The notes below the pieces were generated by a model, which was given only the letters and a program-made list of their open reading frames with translations, was not told the origin of the DNA and did not search any database. 64,000 nt of DNA, taken from contig CP022705.1 of assembly GCA_003491285.1 (NCBI GenBank), positions 496,001-560,000 on the forward strand, written 5' to 3'. How positions within the stretch are numbered: position 1 is the first letter of the stretch; the number at the start of each line of letters is the position of its first letter. Below, piece by piece: positions 1 to 8,296 of this stretch. The position numbers and the translations under genes were made by a program. This DNA is from Methanobacterium sp. BRmetb2 (GTDB lineage: Archaea; Methanobacteriota; Methanobacteria; Methanobacteriales; Methanobacteriaceae).

Positions 1-326
1 GAAGAGCAGTTGAAATACTACTAGAAGATGCTAAAAAAAGAGCCAAGATCATCGATGAACACAAAGATGCATTCACCCTTAGGCTTAGAGATCTAAGCGG
101 CGTGGTTAGAATGGCCGGCGATCTTGCTGTTATGGAAGGTGCTGAACTTATAACTGAAAAACACATGTCAATTGCAGTAAATAAATCTATCTCCATAGAG
201 GATCAGATTATTAAAAGATATGAATCCTTTGAAAACGCCATGAGAAAAGATTTCTCAAGTTCACAACACATGAGTAGTAGTAAACCTAGATCATCAAACG
301 ACCATGTTGATAGAAGTTATATTTAA
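1..326 (+). CDS. LonB-like AAA+ protein, C-terminal end (partial, no peptidase domain)
   Basis: The gene enters from outside the window; its frame opens at base 3. The visible 107 residues resemble the helical lid at the end of the AAA+ module of archaeal membrane-bound Lon (LonB): an AKKRA stretch, then LRLRDL, then VVRMAGDLAVMEGAELIT, then a helix with QIIKRYESF. In LonB a Ser-Lys peptidase domain of roughly 200 residues normally follows this segment. Here the protein ends about 25 residues later in a Ser-rich tail, and the following 90 bases hold no continuation. It is therefore either a peptidase-less LonB paralogue or another AAA+ protein with the same lid. The ATPase core cannot be seen. 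Confidence 0.5.
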   Translation, partial: RAVEILLEDAKKRAKIIDEHKDAFTLRLRDLSGVVRMAGDLAVMEGAELITEKHMSIAVNKSISIEDQIIKRYESFENAMRKDFSSSQHMSSSKPRSSNDHVDRSYI

Positions 327-420
327 CTTTAGAAGAAATTATTCTTGATAAACGGTATTTTTGGATAAATTTAAATATTGGTTTTGAATAAAATTCATTT
401 AAAGCTTATTATCTGATAAA

Positions 421-1410
421 ATGAATCCCTCCTCCAATAACAAAACCAAAAAAAATGATGAAAGAACATCAATTGAACTAAAATCAGTTAAAACTGAATC
501 AGATAGTTCATCAAAACCCAATATTTTAGAGCATTACAACTTCCCAGAGATGATAGAAGATTATCTAGTGGAATTAGAGATAAGAAACTACTCCAAAAAC
601 ACTATAAAAACTTATAAATCCATCGTAACCACTTTTTATAAATTTTTAACCAATGAAAAAGATCTATACGATGAAAAAAGAATTTTAAGATCATTCAAAA
701 GATATATACAATATTTAAAACGGGAAAAACAAGTCTCCCAGAACTATATTTATCTGGTAACCGTAGTAGTCAAAAAATTCTTTGAATTTGGTGGTCTTAA
801 AATCCTGGATGATGTTCAAACACCAAAGAGAACCAAGTCTCTTCCTAAGTCATTGAATGAAACTGAGGTGAAAAATCTCATAAATGCCATGGACCTTAAT
901 GATTCATCAACACCTTCCAGACATCATTTAAATACAAGAAACAAAGTGATACTAGCACTTCTCTATTCTGCAGGATTAAGAGTATCTGAACTGGTGTCTC
1001 TCCATACTGATGATGTAGACCTTGGAGAAAGAACCATCAGAATCCGTGGAAAGGGTGAAAAAGATCGTATAGTACTTTTTGATGAAAATATGAAGTTATT
1101 GCTGGAAGAATATCTGGAAAAAAGGACTGATGATAGTGATGCTCTTTTTATTAACCGTTTTGGTAATCATTTAACACCCCGATACGTCCAGATGATGATT
1201 AAAAAATACGCAGAAAGTGCAGGTATAAAAAAGAGGGTAACACCCCACATACTGCGACATTCCTTTGCCACCCATCTTCTAAAAAATGGAGTAGACATTA
1301 GAGCCATACAACAGCTTCTGGGTCATTCTAATTTAAGTACTACTCAAATTTATACCAGCGTCGATATGCAGACCCTTAAAAATGTTTACGATCGGGCTAA
1401 ATTAAGGTGA
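421..1410 (+). CDS. xerA: Tyrosine recombinase XerA (chromosome dimer resolution)
   Basis: 329-residue tyrosine recombinase. Residues ~1-40 are a polar low-complexity extension. Residues ~45-130 form the N-terminal SAM-like core-binding domain (YLVELEIRNYSKNTIKTY). The catalytic domain follows, with Arg187 in GLRVSEL, His276 and Arg279 in HILRH, His302 in LGH and nucleophile Tyr311. The family resolves chromosome dimers at dif sites and is the single housekeeping Xer protein of most archaea. The gene stands alone with no excisionase, attachment repeat or phage gene nearby, so I read it as XerA rather than a mobile-element integrase. The upstream region is A/T-rich with no clear Shine-Dalgarno site, so a short-leader mRNA is likely. 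Confidence 0.88.
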   Translation: MNPSSNNKTKKNDERTSIELKSVKTESDSSSKPNILEHYNFPEMIEDYLVELEIRNYSKNTIKTYKSIVTTFYKFLTNEKDLYDEKRILRSFKRYIQYLKREKQVSQNYIYLVTVVVKKFFEFGGLKILDDVQTPKRTKSLPKSLNETEVKNLINAMDLNDSSTPSRHHLNTRNKVILALLYSAGLRVSELVSLHTDDVDLGERTIRIRGKGEKDRIVLFDENMKLLLEEYLEKRTDDSDALFINRFGNHLTPRYVQMMIKKYAESAGIKKRVTPHILRHSFATHLLKNGVDIRAIQQLLGHSNLSTTQIYTSVDMQTLKNVYDRAKLR

Positions 1411-1581
1411 TCATTAACTCCTGATTGAATAATCCCCTAATTAAAATTATTAATTTTTTGGCTGAAAAATTATATAAACCCCTCTACACCCCCCAAAAAA
1501 ATTATTATCTATTTTATTTTTATTATCTGGAAAGATTTAAAAATTATTAAAAACAAAGTTATTATTTAAGGGGGTGTATGA

Positions 1582-2067
1582 TTGAATGAAAATAAAGGAT
1601 ATCAAATTCCTAAATTAATTATAACTTTGGGATTAACCCTAATTACCGGATTTGTTGGCTCAATTGTCACTTTTGATTCACTAACTACTTGGTATGTTGC
1701 CCTTAACAAACCTTCCTGGACTCCACCCAACTGGGCCTTTGGACCTATATGGACAACTCTATACATACTGATAGGTATTGCTGCCTACCTTGTATGGCGA
1801 GAGGGCCTACATAGAAAAGACGTTAAAATTGCACTTTCAGTATTTGCCCTACAGTTAATTTTAAATCTTCTATGGTCGCTGATCTTCTTTGGATTACAAT
1901 CAATATACGGCGGTTTAATTGAAATAATTATACTGTGGATAGCTATCTTAATCAACCTGATTCTTTTCTATCGGATATCTAAAGTCGCTGGATTGCTCCT
2001 TGTACCCTATATTGTCTGGGTAACTATTGCAGCTTATCTCAATTATTCTGTATATCTCCTAAATTAA
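1582..2067 (+). CDS. tspO: TspO/MBR family tryptophan-rich sensory protein
   Basis: 161 residues with five predicted transmembrane helices and the family signature around residues 38-60 (KPSWTPPNWAFGPIWTTLY). TspO proteins bind porphyrins and related ligands in membranes; the role in methanogens is unknown. The TTG start is chosen because a GGGGG Shine-Dalgarno site (1570-1574) lies 7 bases upstream, while the nearby ATG at 1578 is closed by a stop after three codons. A TATA-like element (AAAATTATATAAACC, about 1465) lies roughly 110 bases upstream. The downstream DUF523/DUF1722 gene begins 12 bases after the stop, so the genes probably form an operon with the photolyase gene, all loosely linked to light or tetrapyrrole chemistry. 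Confidence 0.88.
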   Translation: MNENKGYQIPKLIITLGLTLITGFVGSIVTFDSLTTWYVALNKPSWTPPNWAFGPIWTTLYILIGIAAYLVWREGLHRKDVKIALSVFALQLILNLLWSLIFFGLQSIYGGLIEIIILWIAILINLILFYRISKVAGLLLVPYIVWVTIAAYLNYSVYLLN

Positions 2068-2079
2068 GGGGTAAGATCT

Positions 2080-3045
2080 GTGAGAAACTTTGAAAAACCT
2101 CGTTTAATAGTAAGTAAGTGCATTGAATTTGAACCATGCCGATATAATGGATTGATAATTAGCAGCGATTTTGTTAAGAAGTTAAAAGATTACGTTGAAT
2201 TCCAGCCAGTATGTCCCGAGGTAGAATTAGGGTTGGGCATACCCCGAGACCCTATAAGATTAATTGACTTAAAAGGAGAAGTAGAGTTATTCCAACCTGC
2301 AACAGGGAGATGTTTAACTGGAGATATGGAAAACTTTGCACGTTCATATTTATTTGAATTAAATGATTTTGACGGTTTTATACTAAAAAATAAGTCACCT
2401 TCATGCGGTGTAAAAGCCGTGAAAGTTTATCCTGGATTAAAGGATGGAAGGCCCCGGACTGATGGTGTGGGTGCATTTGCATCAGAAGTATTTGATAAAC
2501 ATCCTTATCTGGCTGTGGAAGATGAAGGTCGCCTTAGAAACCTTAAAATACGTGAAAACTTTTTAACCAAGATTTATACTTTATCTGATTTTCGCAATGT
2601 TAAAAAGGCCCTTAACATAAACAGTTTAATTGAGTTTCATTCTACCCATAAATTCCTTTTAATGGCTTACAAACAGATTTTAACCCCAAAAATGGGTCAA
2701 ATAGTGGCTAATCATAATCAAAAACCAATAAAAGATGTAATAAAAGATTATGAAGAATTATTGCTACAGACTCTGATAAAACCGCCAGAATCTACCTCTA
2801 ACATCAATATACTGATGCATTCTATGGGATATTTCTCAAAAGAACTTTCTCATGAAGAAAAATCATTTTTCCTGGATTCTATAGAAAAGTATCGTGAAGG
2901 GATCATGCCTTTGATAGTTAATTTGAATATCTTAAAATCATGGATGATCCGTTTTAATGAGGAATATCTGGCCAAACAAACCTTTTTCGAACCTTACCCT
3001 GAAAAATTAATGCCCATAACTACCCTTTATAAAAGAGGATTTTAA
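2080..3045 (+). CDS. DUF523-DUF1722 (YbgA-like) protein, TudS-type Fe-S domain
   Basis: 321 residues. The N-terminal DUF523 domain (~1-155) carries the three Cys motifs of that family: Cys14 (VSKC), Cys45 (PVCPEVELGLG) and Cys109 (SPSCG). In the related thiouracil desulfidase TudS such cysteines hold a catalytic [4Fe-4S] cluster. The C-terminal DUF1722 domain (~185-315) is all-helical and of unknown role. This is the arrangement of E. coli YbgA, which lies next to the photolyase gene phrB. The same adjacency is seen here, hinting at a shared role in nucleobase damage or thio-base removal. The start is GTG with an AGGGGT site just upstream. Sulfur removal is inferred, not shown. Confidence 0.82.
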   Translation: MRNFEKPRLIVSKCIEFEPCRYNGLIISSDFVKKLKDYVEFQPVCPEVELGLGIPRDPIRLIDLKGEVELFQPATGRCLTGDMENFARSYLFELNDFDGFILKNKSPSCGVKAVKVYPGLKDGRPRTDGVGAFASEVFDKHPYLAVEDEGRLRNLKIRENFLTKIYTLSDFRNVKKALNINSLIEFHSTHKFLLMAYKQILTPKMGQIVANHNQKPIKDVIKDYEELLLQTLIKPPESTSNINILMHSMGYFSKELSHEEKSFFLDSIEKYREGIMPLIVNLNILKSWMIRFNEEYLAKQTFFEPYPEKLMPITTLYKRGF

Positions 3046-3076
3046 GATTATTCTGCAAGTATAAGGAGGGCTTATT

Positions 3077-4438
3077 ATTATTCAAGAAGAAAGAATAACT
3101 CATTTGAACAACAAAAAAATTATTGAAGGGGCATATGTTCTCTACTGGATGCAATCATCCCAGCGGGAGCATTACAACCATGCACTTGAGTATTCTATTT
3201 TACAAGCAAATAAGCTGAATTTACCTTTAATGGTTTATTTTGGTTTAACAGATAATTTTCCAGAAGCAAATCGCCGTCATTACTATTTCATGTTGGAAGG
3301 TCTTAAAGAAGTTCAATCTTCACTTCAGGAACGTGGCATAAACATGTTAATTCTTAATGAATCCCCTGAAATCGGTGCCTCCAGGTTAGGGCGTGATGCA
3401 TCATTAGCCGTAGTAGATGGTGGTTATCTAAAAATAGAAAAGCATTGGAGAGCATACACCGCAGAAAATGTGAAATGTCCACTGATACAGGTGGAAAGTA
3501 ATGTGGTGGTACCAGTTGAAACTGCATCCCCCAAAGAGGAGTATTCAGCAGCAACCCTCAGAAGAAAGTTAAACAAAATCCTAAATGATTTTTTAGTTCC
3601 CCTCCAAAGAAAAACACTTAAAAAAGACCCATATGAAATTAAAATTCCTTCTTTTGATATAATTGATATTGATAAGGCTATTAAAAAGCTTGAAGTAGAT
3701 GAAACAGTTCGAGAAGTTGTTTTTTACCAGGGAGGTGCCCGTGCTGCTTTAATTAAATTAAAAAATTTTCTACAAACCAAGATAGATAGGTTTGGAGATC
3801 TTAGAAATGACCCCACACAGAATTATTTATCCCATCTAAGCCCTTATCTGCATTTTGGACAAATATCTCCCCTTTACATTGCCCTGGAAGCTATAAAAAC
3901 TGACAGTCCTGGTGTTGAAAGTTTTCTTGAAGAACTGATTGTTAGACGAGAATTAAGCATGAATTACGTCTATTATAACCCAAATTATGATTCCATTCTA
4001 GGGTTACCAGAATGGCCCCGTAAAACACTGTATGAACATGAAAATGATAAAAGAGAATACATTTACACGTTAGAAGAGTTAGAATATGCCCAAACCCATG
4101 ACCCTTACTGGAATGCAGCTCAAAAGGAGATGATGGTTAGAGGTAAAATGCATGGATACATGAGAATGTACTGGGGTAAAAAGATATTAGAATGGACAGA
4201 AACTCCTGATAAGGCTTTTAAGATAGCAATTTATTTGAATAATAAATATGAAATTGACGGCCGTGACGCTAATGGATATACTGGTGTTGCATGGTGTTTT
4301 GGTAAGCATGATAGGGCATGGAAAGAACGAAAAGTTTTCGGCAAGGTGCGATACATGAACGCCAATGGACTACGAAGGAAATTTAAAATTGAAAACTATG
4401 TTGAAGAAATTGATGAAATTGAAAAGCTGGAAGGATAA
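3077..4438 (+). CDS. phr: Class II CPD photolyase (probable ATT start)
   Basis: Deoxyribodipyrimidine photolyase that uses FADH- and light to split cyclobutane pyrimidine dimers. Class II traits: YWMQSSQR near the N-terminus, the NDPTQNYLSHLSPYLHFGQIS segment and the FAD-binding HDPYWNAAQKEM, KMHGYMRMYWGKK and DGRDANGYTGVAWCFG blocks. The first ordinary start in frame is TTG at 3104, but the only strong Shine-Dalgarno site (AAGGAGGG, 3063-3070) is 34 bases upstream of it and 6 bases before an in-frame ATT at 3077. Starting there gives M-IQEERITHLNNK, which resembles the MNPKRIRALK start I recall for the Methanosarcina mazei enzyme. I therefore place the start at ATT 3077, with TTG 3104 as the conservative alternative. 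Confidence 0.9.
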   Translation: MIQEERITHLNNKKIIEGAYVLYWMQSSQREHYNHALEYSILQANKLNLPLMVYFGLTDNFPEANRRHYYFMLEGLKEVQSSLQERGINMLILNESPEIGASRLGRDASLAVVDGGYLKIEKHWRAYTAENVKCPLIQVESNVVVPVETASPKEEYSAATLRRKLNKILNDFLVPLQRKTLKKDPYEIKIPSFDIIDIDKAIKKLEVDETVREVVFYQGGARAALIKLKNFLQTKIDRFGDLRNDPTQNYLSHLSPYLHFGQISPLYIALEAIKTDSPGVESFLEELIVRRELSMNYVYYNPNYDSILGLPEWPRKTLYEHENDKREYIYTLEELEYAQTHDPYWNAAQKEMMVRGKMHGYMRMYWGKKILEWTETPDKAFKIAIYLNNKYEIDGRDANGYTGVAWCFGKHDRAWKERKVFGKVRYMNANGLRRKFKIENYVEEIDEIEKLEG

Positions 4439-4673
4439 CCATGTACATTTTACAATTAATAGAACAAATTAATTAAAAACAGCAATTTTGTTTCATTTAA
4501 ATGAGATTACGGCCTTGAAGAAATTTTATTACTACTCTTTTAATAGGATGGGTATCACCTGAATTTATGACCTGAACTAAATAAAGTATTTATAATATTT
4601 TGACAAATTATATAAGGAGAAACTTAGTCTTTAGACTTACAACTTTTCCATAACATATCTAAGTTTTTATCTA

Positions 4674-4706
4674 AATTAAACCAAACAACAGTTTTATGGT
4701 TTAATT
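4674..4706. promoter_or_regulatory. Candidate BirA-type biotin operator upstream of bioY
   Basis: A perfect 10-bp inverted repeat, AATTAAACCA (4674-4683) and TGGTTTAATT (4697-4706), has its arm centres 23 bp apart, about two helical turns. The core reads AAACC-N15-GGTTT. This fits the published pattern for biotin-repressor operators in bacteria and archaea (roughly TTGTAAACC, 14-16 bases, GGTTTACAA). It sits 38 bases before bioY and overlaps the A/T-rich stretch where a TATA box would lie. The rest of the 4439-4744 gap holds an alternative TATA-like run (TATTTATAATATTTTG near 4586) and no gene. Confidence 0.7.
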
Positions 4707-4744
4707 GCGGGATTATGATTTAAAACATTCTTAGGAGGAACTGA

Positions 4745-5407
4745 ATGTCAATAACTATTGATACTTATTACCAAAAAAGATACAACTTCTTTAAATGGCG
4801 CTGTGAACAATCAACTATGAATAAAGTCGTTCTAGCATTAGGAATGGCATTAATAACTGGGATACTGGCTCAAATTATTATTCCATTACCATGGACCCCG
4901 GTACCCCTAACTGCACAGACTTTTGCAGTCTTAATATCCGGAGTAATACTAGGAAGATACTGGGGTGGACTAAGCCAAATTTTATATGTAGGTATTGGTA
5001 TAGCCGGAGTCCCCTGGTTTGCAGAGATGACTGGTGGATTCGAAACTCTATTTTGTGCTAGTGGAGGTTATTTAATAGGTTTTATTTTAACTGCCCTATT
5101 TTTAGGTTATTTCACTGATAAATACATCCGATCCAGAAGTTTCATATCAATGTTAGGTCTGATATCTCTGGCAAACTTTACACTTATATACATACCAGGA
5201 TTAATTGGATTGGCTGCGTGGATGTATCTAGTTCAAGGTTCAATGCCTGATTTATGGACTCTTTTAGCCCTAGGTTTTATACCATTTTTGATAGGGGATA
5301 CTTTTAAGATAATTGGAGCTGCATCTCTTGCTAAAGCAGCCACACCTAAAAAAGCATTCAACCAGGAGGTTGATGTTAACGAGGCCCGGAACTGGAAACT
5401 CTTCTAA
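4745..5407 (+). CDS. bioY: Biotin transporter BioY
   Basis: 220 residues with about six transmembrane helices. BioY is the substrate-binding S component of biotin ECF transporters and can work with a shared ATPase module or alone. Family marks are IPLPWTPVPLTAQTFAVLISGVIL-type sequence around residues 45-70 and GGYLIGFILTALF. Translation starts at ATG with AGGAGG about 8 bases upstream. Methanobacteriales need biotin for pyruvate carboxylase. No biotin biosynthesis gene or ECF ATPase is in the window. Regulation by a biotin repressor is suggested by the inverted repeat just upstream. The next gene begins inside this one. Confidence 0.93.
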   Translation: MSITIDTYYQKRYNFFKWRCEQSTMNKVVLALGMALITGILAQIIIPLPWTPVPLTAQTFAVLISGVILGRYWGGLSQILYVGIGIAGVPWFAEMTGGFETLFCASGGYLIGFILTALFLGYFTDKYIRSRSFISMLGLISLANFTLIYIPGLIGLAAWMYLVQGSMPDLWTLLALGFIPFLIGDTFKIIGAASLAKAATPKKAFNQEVDVNEARNWKLF

Positions 5408-5819
5408 TCCACTGCAAATTAGGGCCCACCACCTATTGTGTATTCAAGGATTTCAAGGCCATGGGTATAGCAGGGAATTCGAAGAGAATATGTGGAATAT
5501 TATTGAAAATATAGATAATGTATCCTCCATTTATCTAAAAATAATATCCAAATGTGATGATATTTGTTACAAATGTCCCCATAATCAAGACGAATCCTGC
5601 ACTGAAAGCATAAAATCAAACAACCGCATTGTAAAAATGGATGAAGCAGTACTAGAAAAAATAGGAATCAATGAAGGATTTATTGAAAAATCTTCTGTAA
5701 TCTTTGAAAAAGTAAACTCTGTTTTCAAAAACATTAACAATCTGCAGGAAGTTTGCAGTAACTGTTCCTGGCATACCCAATGCCTCTATTATCAAAAAAT
5801 ATCATCAAAAAAAATTTAA
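5373..5819 (+). CDS. DUF1284 family cysteine-rich protein
   Basis: 148 residues from the ATG at 5373, which follows AGGAGG (5364-5369) inside the last codons of bioY; the two genes overlap by 35 bases and are probably translationally coupled. The family signature RAHHLLCIQGFQGHGYS lies at residues ~17-33, followed by cysteine groups CDDICYKCPHN, SC and CSNCSWHTQC, which suggest an Fe-S cluster or zinc. The longer open frame from 5313 adds residues with no family resemblance. The function is unknown; co-translation with a biotin transporter is the only clue. The spacing of 3 bases from the Shine-Dalgarno site to the ATG is short, so a downstream non-ATG start remains possible. Confidence 0.72.
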   Translation: MLTRPGTGNSSNPLQIRAHHLLCIQGFQGHGYSREFEENMWNIIENIDNVSSIYLKIISKCDDICYKCPHNQDESCTESIKSNNRIVKMDEAVLEKIGINEGFIEKSSVIFEKVNSVFKNINNLQEVCSNCSWHTQCLYYQKISSKKI

Positions 5820-5837
5820 AATTAGAAAATGAGTTAA

Positions 5838-7598
5838 ATGAAGCTTAGTATTATTATACCCACCTACAATGAGGAAGAATATCTTCCAAAACTCTTAGAG
5901 AGTATAAAACTGCAGAATTTCGAAGATTGTGAAATCATTGTAGCTGATGCTGGTTCCACAGATAAAACCAGAACGATTGCAGAATCTTACGGTTGTAAAA
6001 TAGTGGATGGTGGATTACCTGCAGTAGGTAGGAATAATGGAGCAAAGGTTTCAGAGGGAGAATTTTTACTTTTTCTTGATGCTGACTCGGTCTTAACTGA
6101 TCATTATCTTCAATCGGCACTGGATGAGTTCATTGATAATGATCTGGGTATTGCCATAACCCAGATGGTTCCCTTAAGCAACCGGAGAATTGACCATATA
6201 TTACATGATTTTGCAAATTTCTTTATGAGAAAAGTGGAATCAATAAAACCACATGGTGCAGGATGTTACGGCATACTTACTCGCAAAAAATTGCATGAAA
6301 AAGTGGAAGGCTTTGATGAAGAACTTGATTTTGGTGAAGACACAGATTACATTGAAAGAGTGGCAAAGGTAAGTTCTTTCAAAGTTTTAAGAGAACCCAG
6401 ATTGTTGGTATCTACCCGGCGTCTGGAGAAGGAAGGAACTAAAAATTTAGCATATAAATATATTAAAAGTACACTATATCAGTTTGTCGGGAAAAAAATC
6501 ACAGCAGAACAGTTAGACTATGAATTTGGTCATGATAAAGAGAGAAAAAGGATATTTTACGGTGTATGTGGAGAGGGAATGGGCCATGCTACTAGAAGCA
6601 AGGTTGTAATAGAGTATCTTAAAGAGAAATATGATGTTACCATTTTTGCCAGTGACCGGGCCTATGATTATCTGGTAGATAAATTTGACAATGTGCACCG
6701 TATTGAAGGATTTAACACTGTTTACCAGGATAATCAGGTGAATAACGTTAAAACATTCACTTCTAATATGAAAGATTTGCCTAAAGATCTCAGAGATAAT
6801 GTCCGGTTGATGTACAGTATGGCTAAATCATTACAGCCCCATATCATTATTTCTGACTTTGAATTTTACTCCAACCTCCTAAGTAAGTTAACCAGAATTC
6901 CCCTTTTAAGTTTGGATAACATGCACATCATAACCCAAACAGAGATTGAAGTTCCAAACAACTATCGAAATGACCGGATCAGGGCTCAAGGAGTTATTAG
7001 ATCATTTATTATTATGCCCAAGTTATATTTTATAATCACCTATTTTTATCCAGAAATAAAAAACAAGGAAAAAGTAAGATTATATCCCACTATACTGAGG
7101 GATGAAATCTGCAATTTAAATCCAGGAAAAGGAAATCATATATTAGTTTATCAAACCAGTGACTCTAACCTAAAACTTTTGGAAATACTCAAAGAAGTTG
7201 ATGAAAAGTTTATCGTTTATGGTTTCCACACTGAAAAATATGAGAAAAATCTGCATTTTAAAAAATTTAATGAAGCTCAATTCTTTGAAGATCTGGCATA
7301 CAGTAAAGCTGTGATCACTAACGGCGGTTTTACACTTATCGGAGAATCATTATATCTTAAAAAACCAATATTAAGCATACCAGTTAAAAAACAGTTTGAA
7401 CAAATAGTCAACGCATTTTACATAGAAAAACTGGGCTATGGTAAATATTTAGAAGAAGTTGAAAAGGGAGATATTGAAGAATTCTTCAACAATCTAGAAA
7501 TATATAATGAAAATCTCAAATCTTACAATCATCCAGGTAATGAGAAGTTACTAAATGATTTAGAGGCTGCTGTGGAAGAGCATGCCAAAAAATATTAA
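5838..7598 (+). CDS. Bifunctional glycosyltransferase: GT2 fused to MJ1255-like GT28-type domain
   Basis: 586 residues with two catalytic modules. Residues ~1-225 are a GT-A family 2 glycosyltransferase: SIIIPTYNEEEYLPKLLESI, then ADAGSTDKT, then the FLDADS metal-binding motif, with GFDEELDFGEDTDY as the acceptor-side motif. Residues ~232-586 are a GT-B fold protein of the MJ1255 type: GVCGEGMGHATRS at its start and NGGFTLIGESLYLKKPILSIP as the nucleotide-sugar site near the end. No membrane anchor is evident. It probably acts at the cytoplasmic membrane in glycolipid or surface-glycan assembly, adding one sugar with each module. Substrates cannot be deduced. The gap to the previous gene is short, so it may share the bioY transcript. 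Confidence 0.85.
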   Translation: MKLSIIIPTYNEEEYLPKLLESIKLQNFEDCEIIVADAGSTDKTRTIAESYGCKIVDGGLPAVGRNNGAKVSEGEFLLFLDADSVLTDHYLQSALDEFIDNDLGIAITQMVPLSNRRIDHILHDFANFFMRKVESIKPHGAGCYGILTRKKLHEKVEGFDEELDFGEDTDYIERVAKVSSFKVLREPRLLVSTRRLEKEGTKNLAYKYIKSTLYQFVGKKITAEQLDYEFGHDKERKRIFYGVCGEGMGHATRSKVVIEYLKEKYDVTIFASDRAYDYLVDKFDNVHRIEGFNTVYQDNQVNNVKTFTSNMKDLPKDLRDNVRLMYSMAKSLQPHIIISDFEFYSNLLSKLTRIPLLSLDNMHIITQTEIEVPNNYRNDRIRAQGVIRSFIIMPKLYFIITYFYPEIKNKEKVRLYPTILRDEICNLNPGKGNHILVYQTSDSNLKLLEILKEVDEKFIVYGFHTEKYEKNLHFKKFNEAQFFEDLAYSKAVITNGGFTLIGESLYLKKPILSIPVKKQFEQIVNAFYIEKLGYGKYLEEVEKGDIEEFFNNLEIYNENLKSYNHPGNEKLLNDLEAAVEEHAKKY

Positions 7599-7704
7599 GT
7601 TAAAATATGGGGTATTACTTAACATCTTTACCTAAGATAATTTCATACTAACTTGTTTATAGATGCTTTAGAACTGTTAAAAATAAAATAATCAATAAAA
7701 TTTA

Positions 7705-8031
7705 TTAAATAATAATAAAAACTCCCAAAACCATAATTGTAGCTCCTAAAACTCTTTCTCTGATTTCTTTCTCTTTGAATATTAATCTACCCCGAAAAAC
7801 ACTTAAAACTGCACTGATTCTTTTAAAAGCACTAACATAAGCCACCAAGGTCAAACTAATTGCGTAAATCTGGAATATTGAGGTTAGAGTACTTAACAAT
7901 CCCATAAGAAGTAAATTTTTCTTTTCTAAATTTAATTTTCCCTCTTTATTTTTTGAAGATCTAATTATCGAAGGGAATGTAAAGACTACAATAAAGTTTC
8001 TTATTTTTATTATCTGATCTTCTAGGAAAAT
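7705..8031 (-). pseudogene. Remnant of EamA/DMT-family transporter (C-terminal half)
   Basis: The frame is open from a TAG at 8032-8034 to the stop at 7705, and only the last 66 codons begin with ATG. The translation ends like an EamA/DMT drug-metabolite transporter: QIYAISLTLVAYVSAFKRIS, then LIFKEKEIRERVLGATIMV, with two or three hydrophobic helices. The usual protein has about 290 residues and ten helices; here the N-terminal half is gone and an interrupting stop lies where the second repeat should begin. I read it as a decayed transporter gene. The surrounding 7599-7704 and 8035-8296 stretches are A/T-rich and show no gene. Confidence 0.65.
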
Positions 8032-8296
8032 CTACAACAATAAATATAAATCTTTAGAGAGCCTCATAAACATTATATAATATGAATCTAATTCTTAAAA
8101 AATTGGGAAAATACAAAAAGTTATGGAAAAGCTGGATAAATTTTAAAAACCTTCAGTTTCGTTATACACAAATAATTTAGAATAAAAGATGAGAGTCTAG
8201 CCATAAATAATAAAATATAATACCAATCAACAGTTAAAACATGGATATGAGTCTTTTCTTAATAAAAATAAATTATCAATATCATGAGGATGTTAA

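Noticed and set aside
421..1410. Tyrosine recombinase as the integrase of a mobile element
   Set aside because: No attachment-site duplication, excisionase or phage genes nearby, and neighbours are ordinary chromosomal genes.
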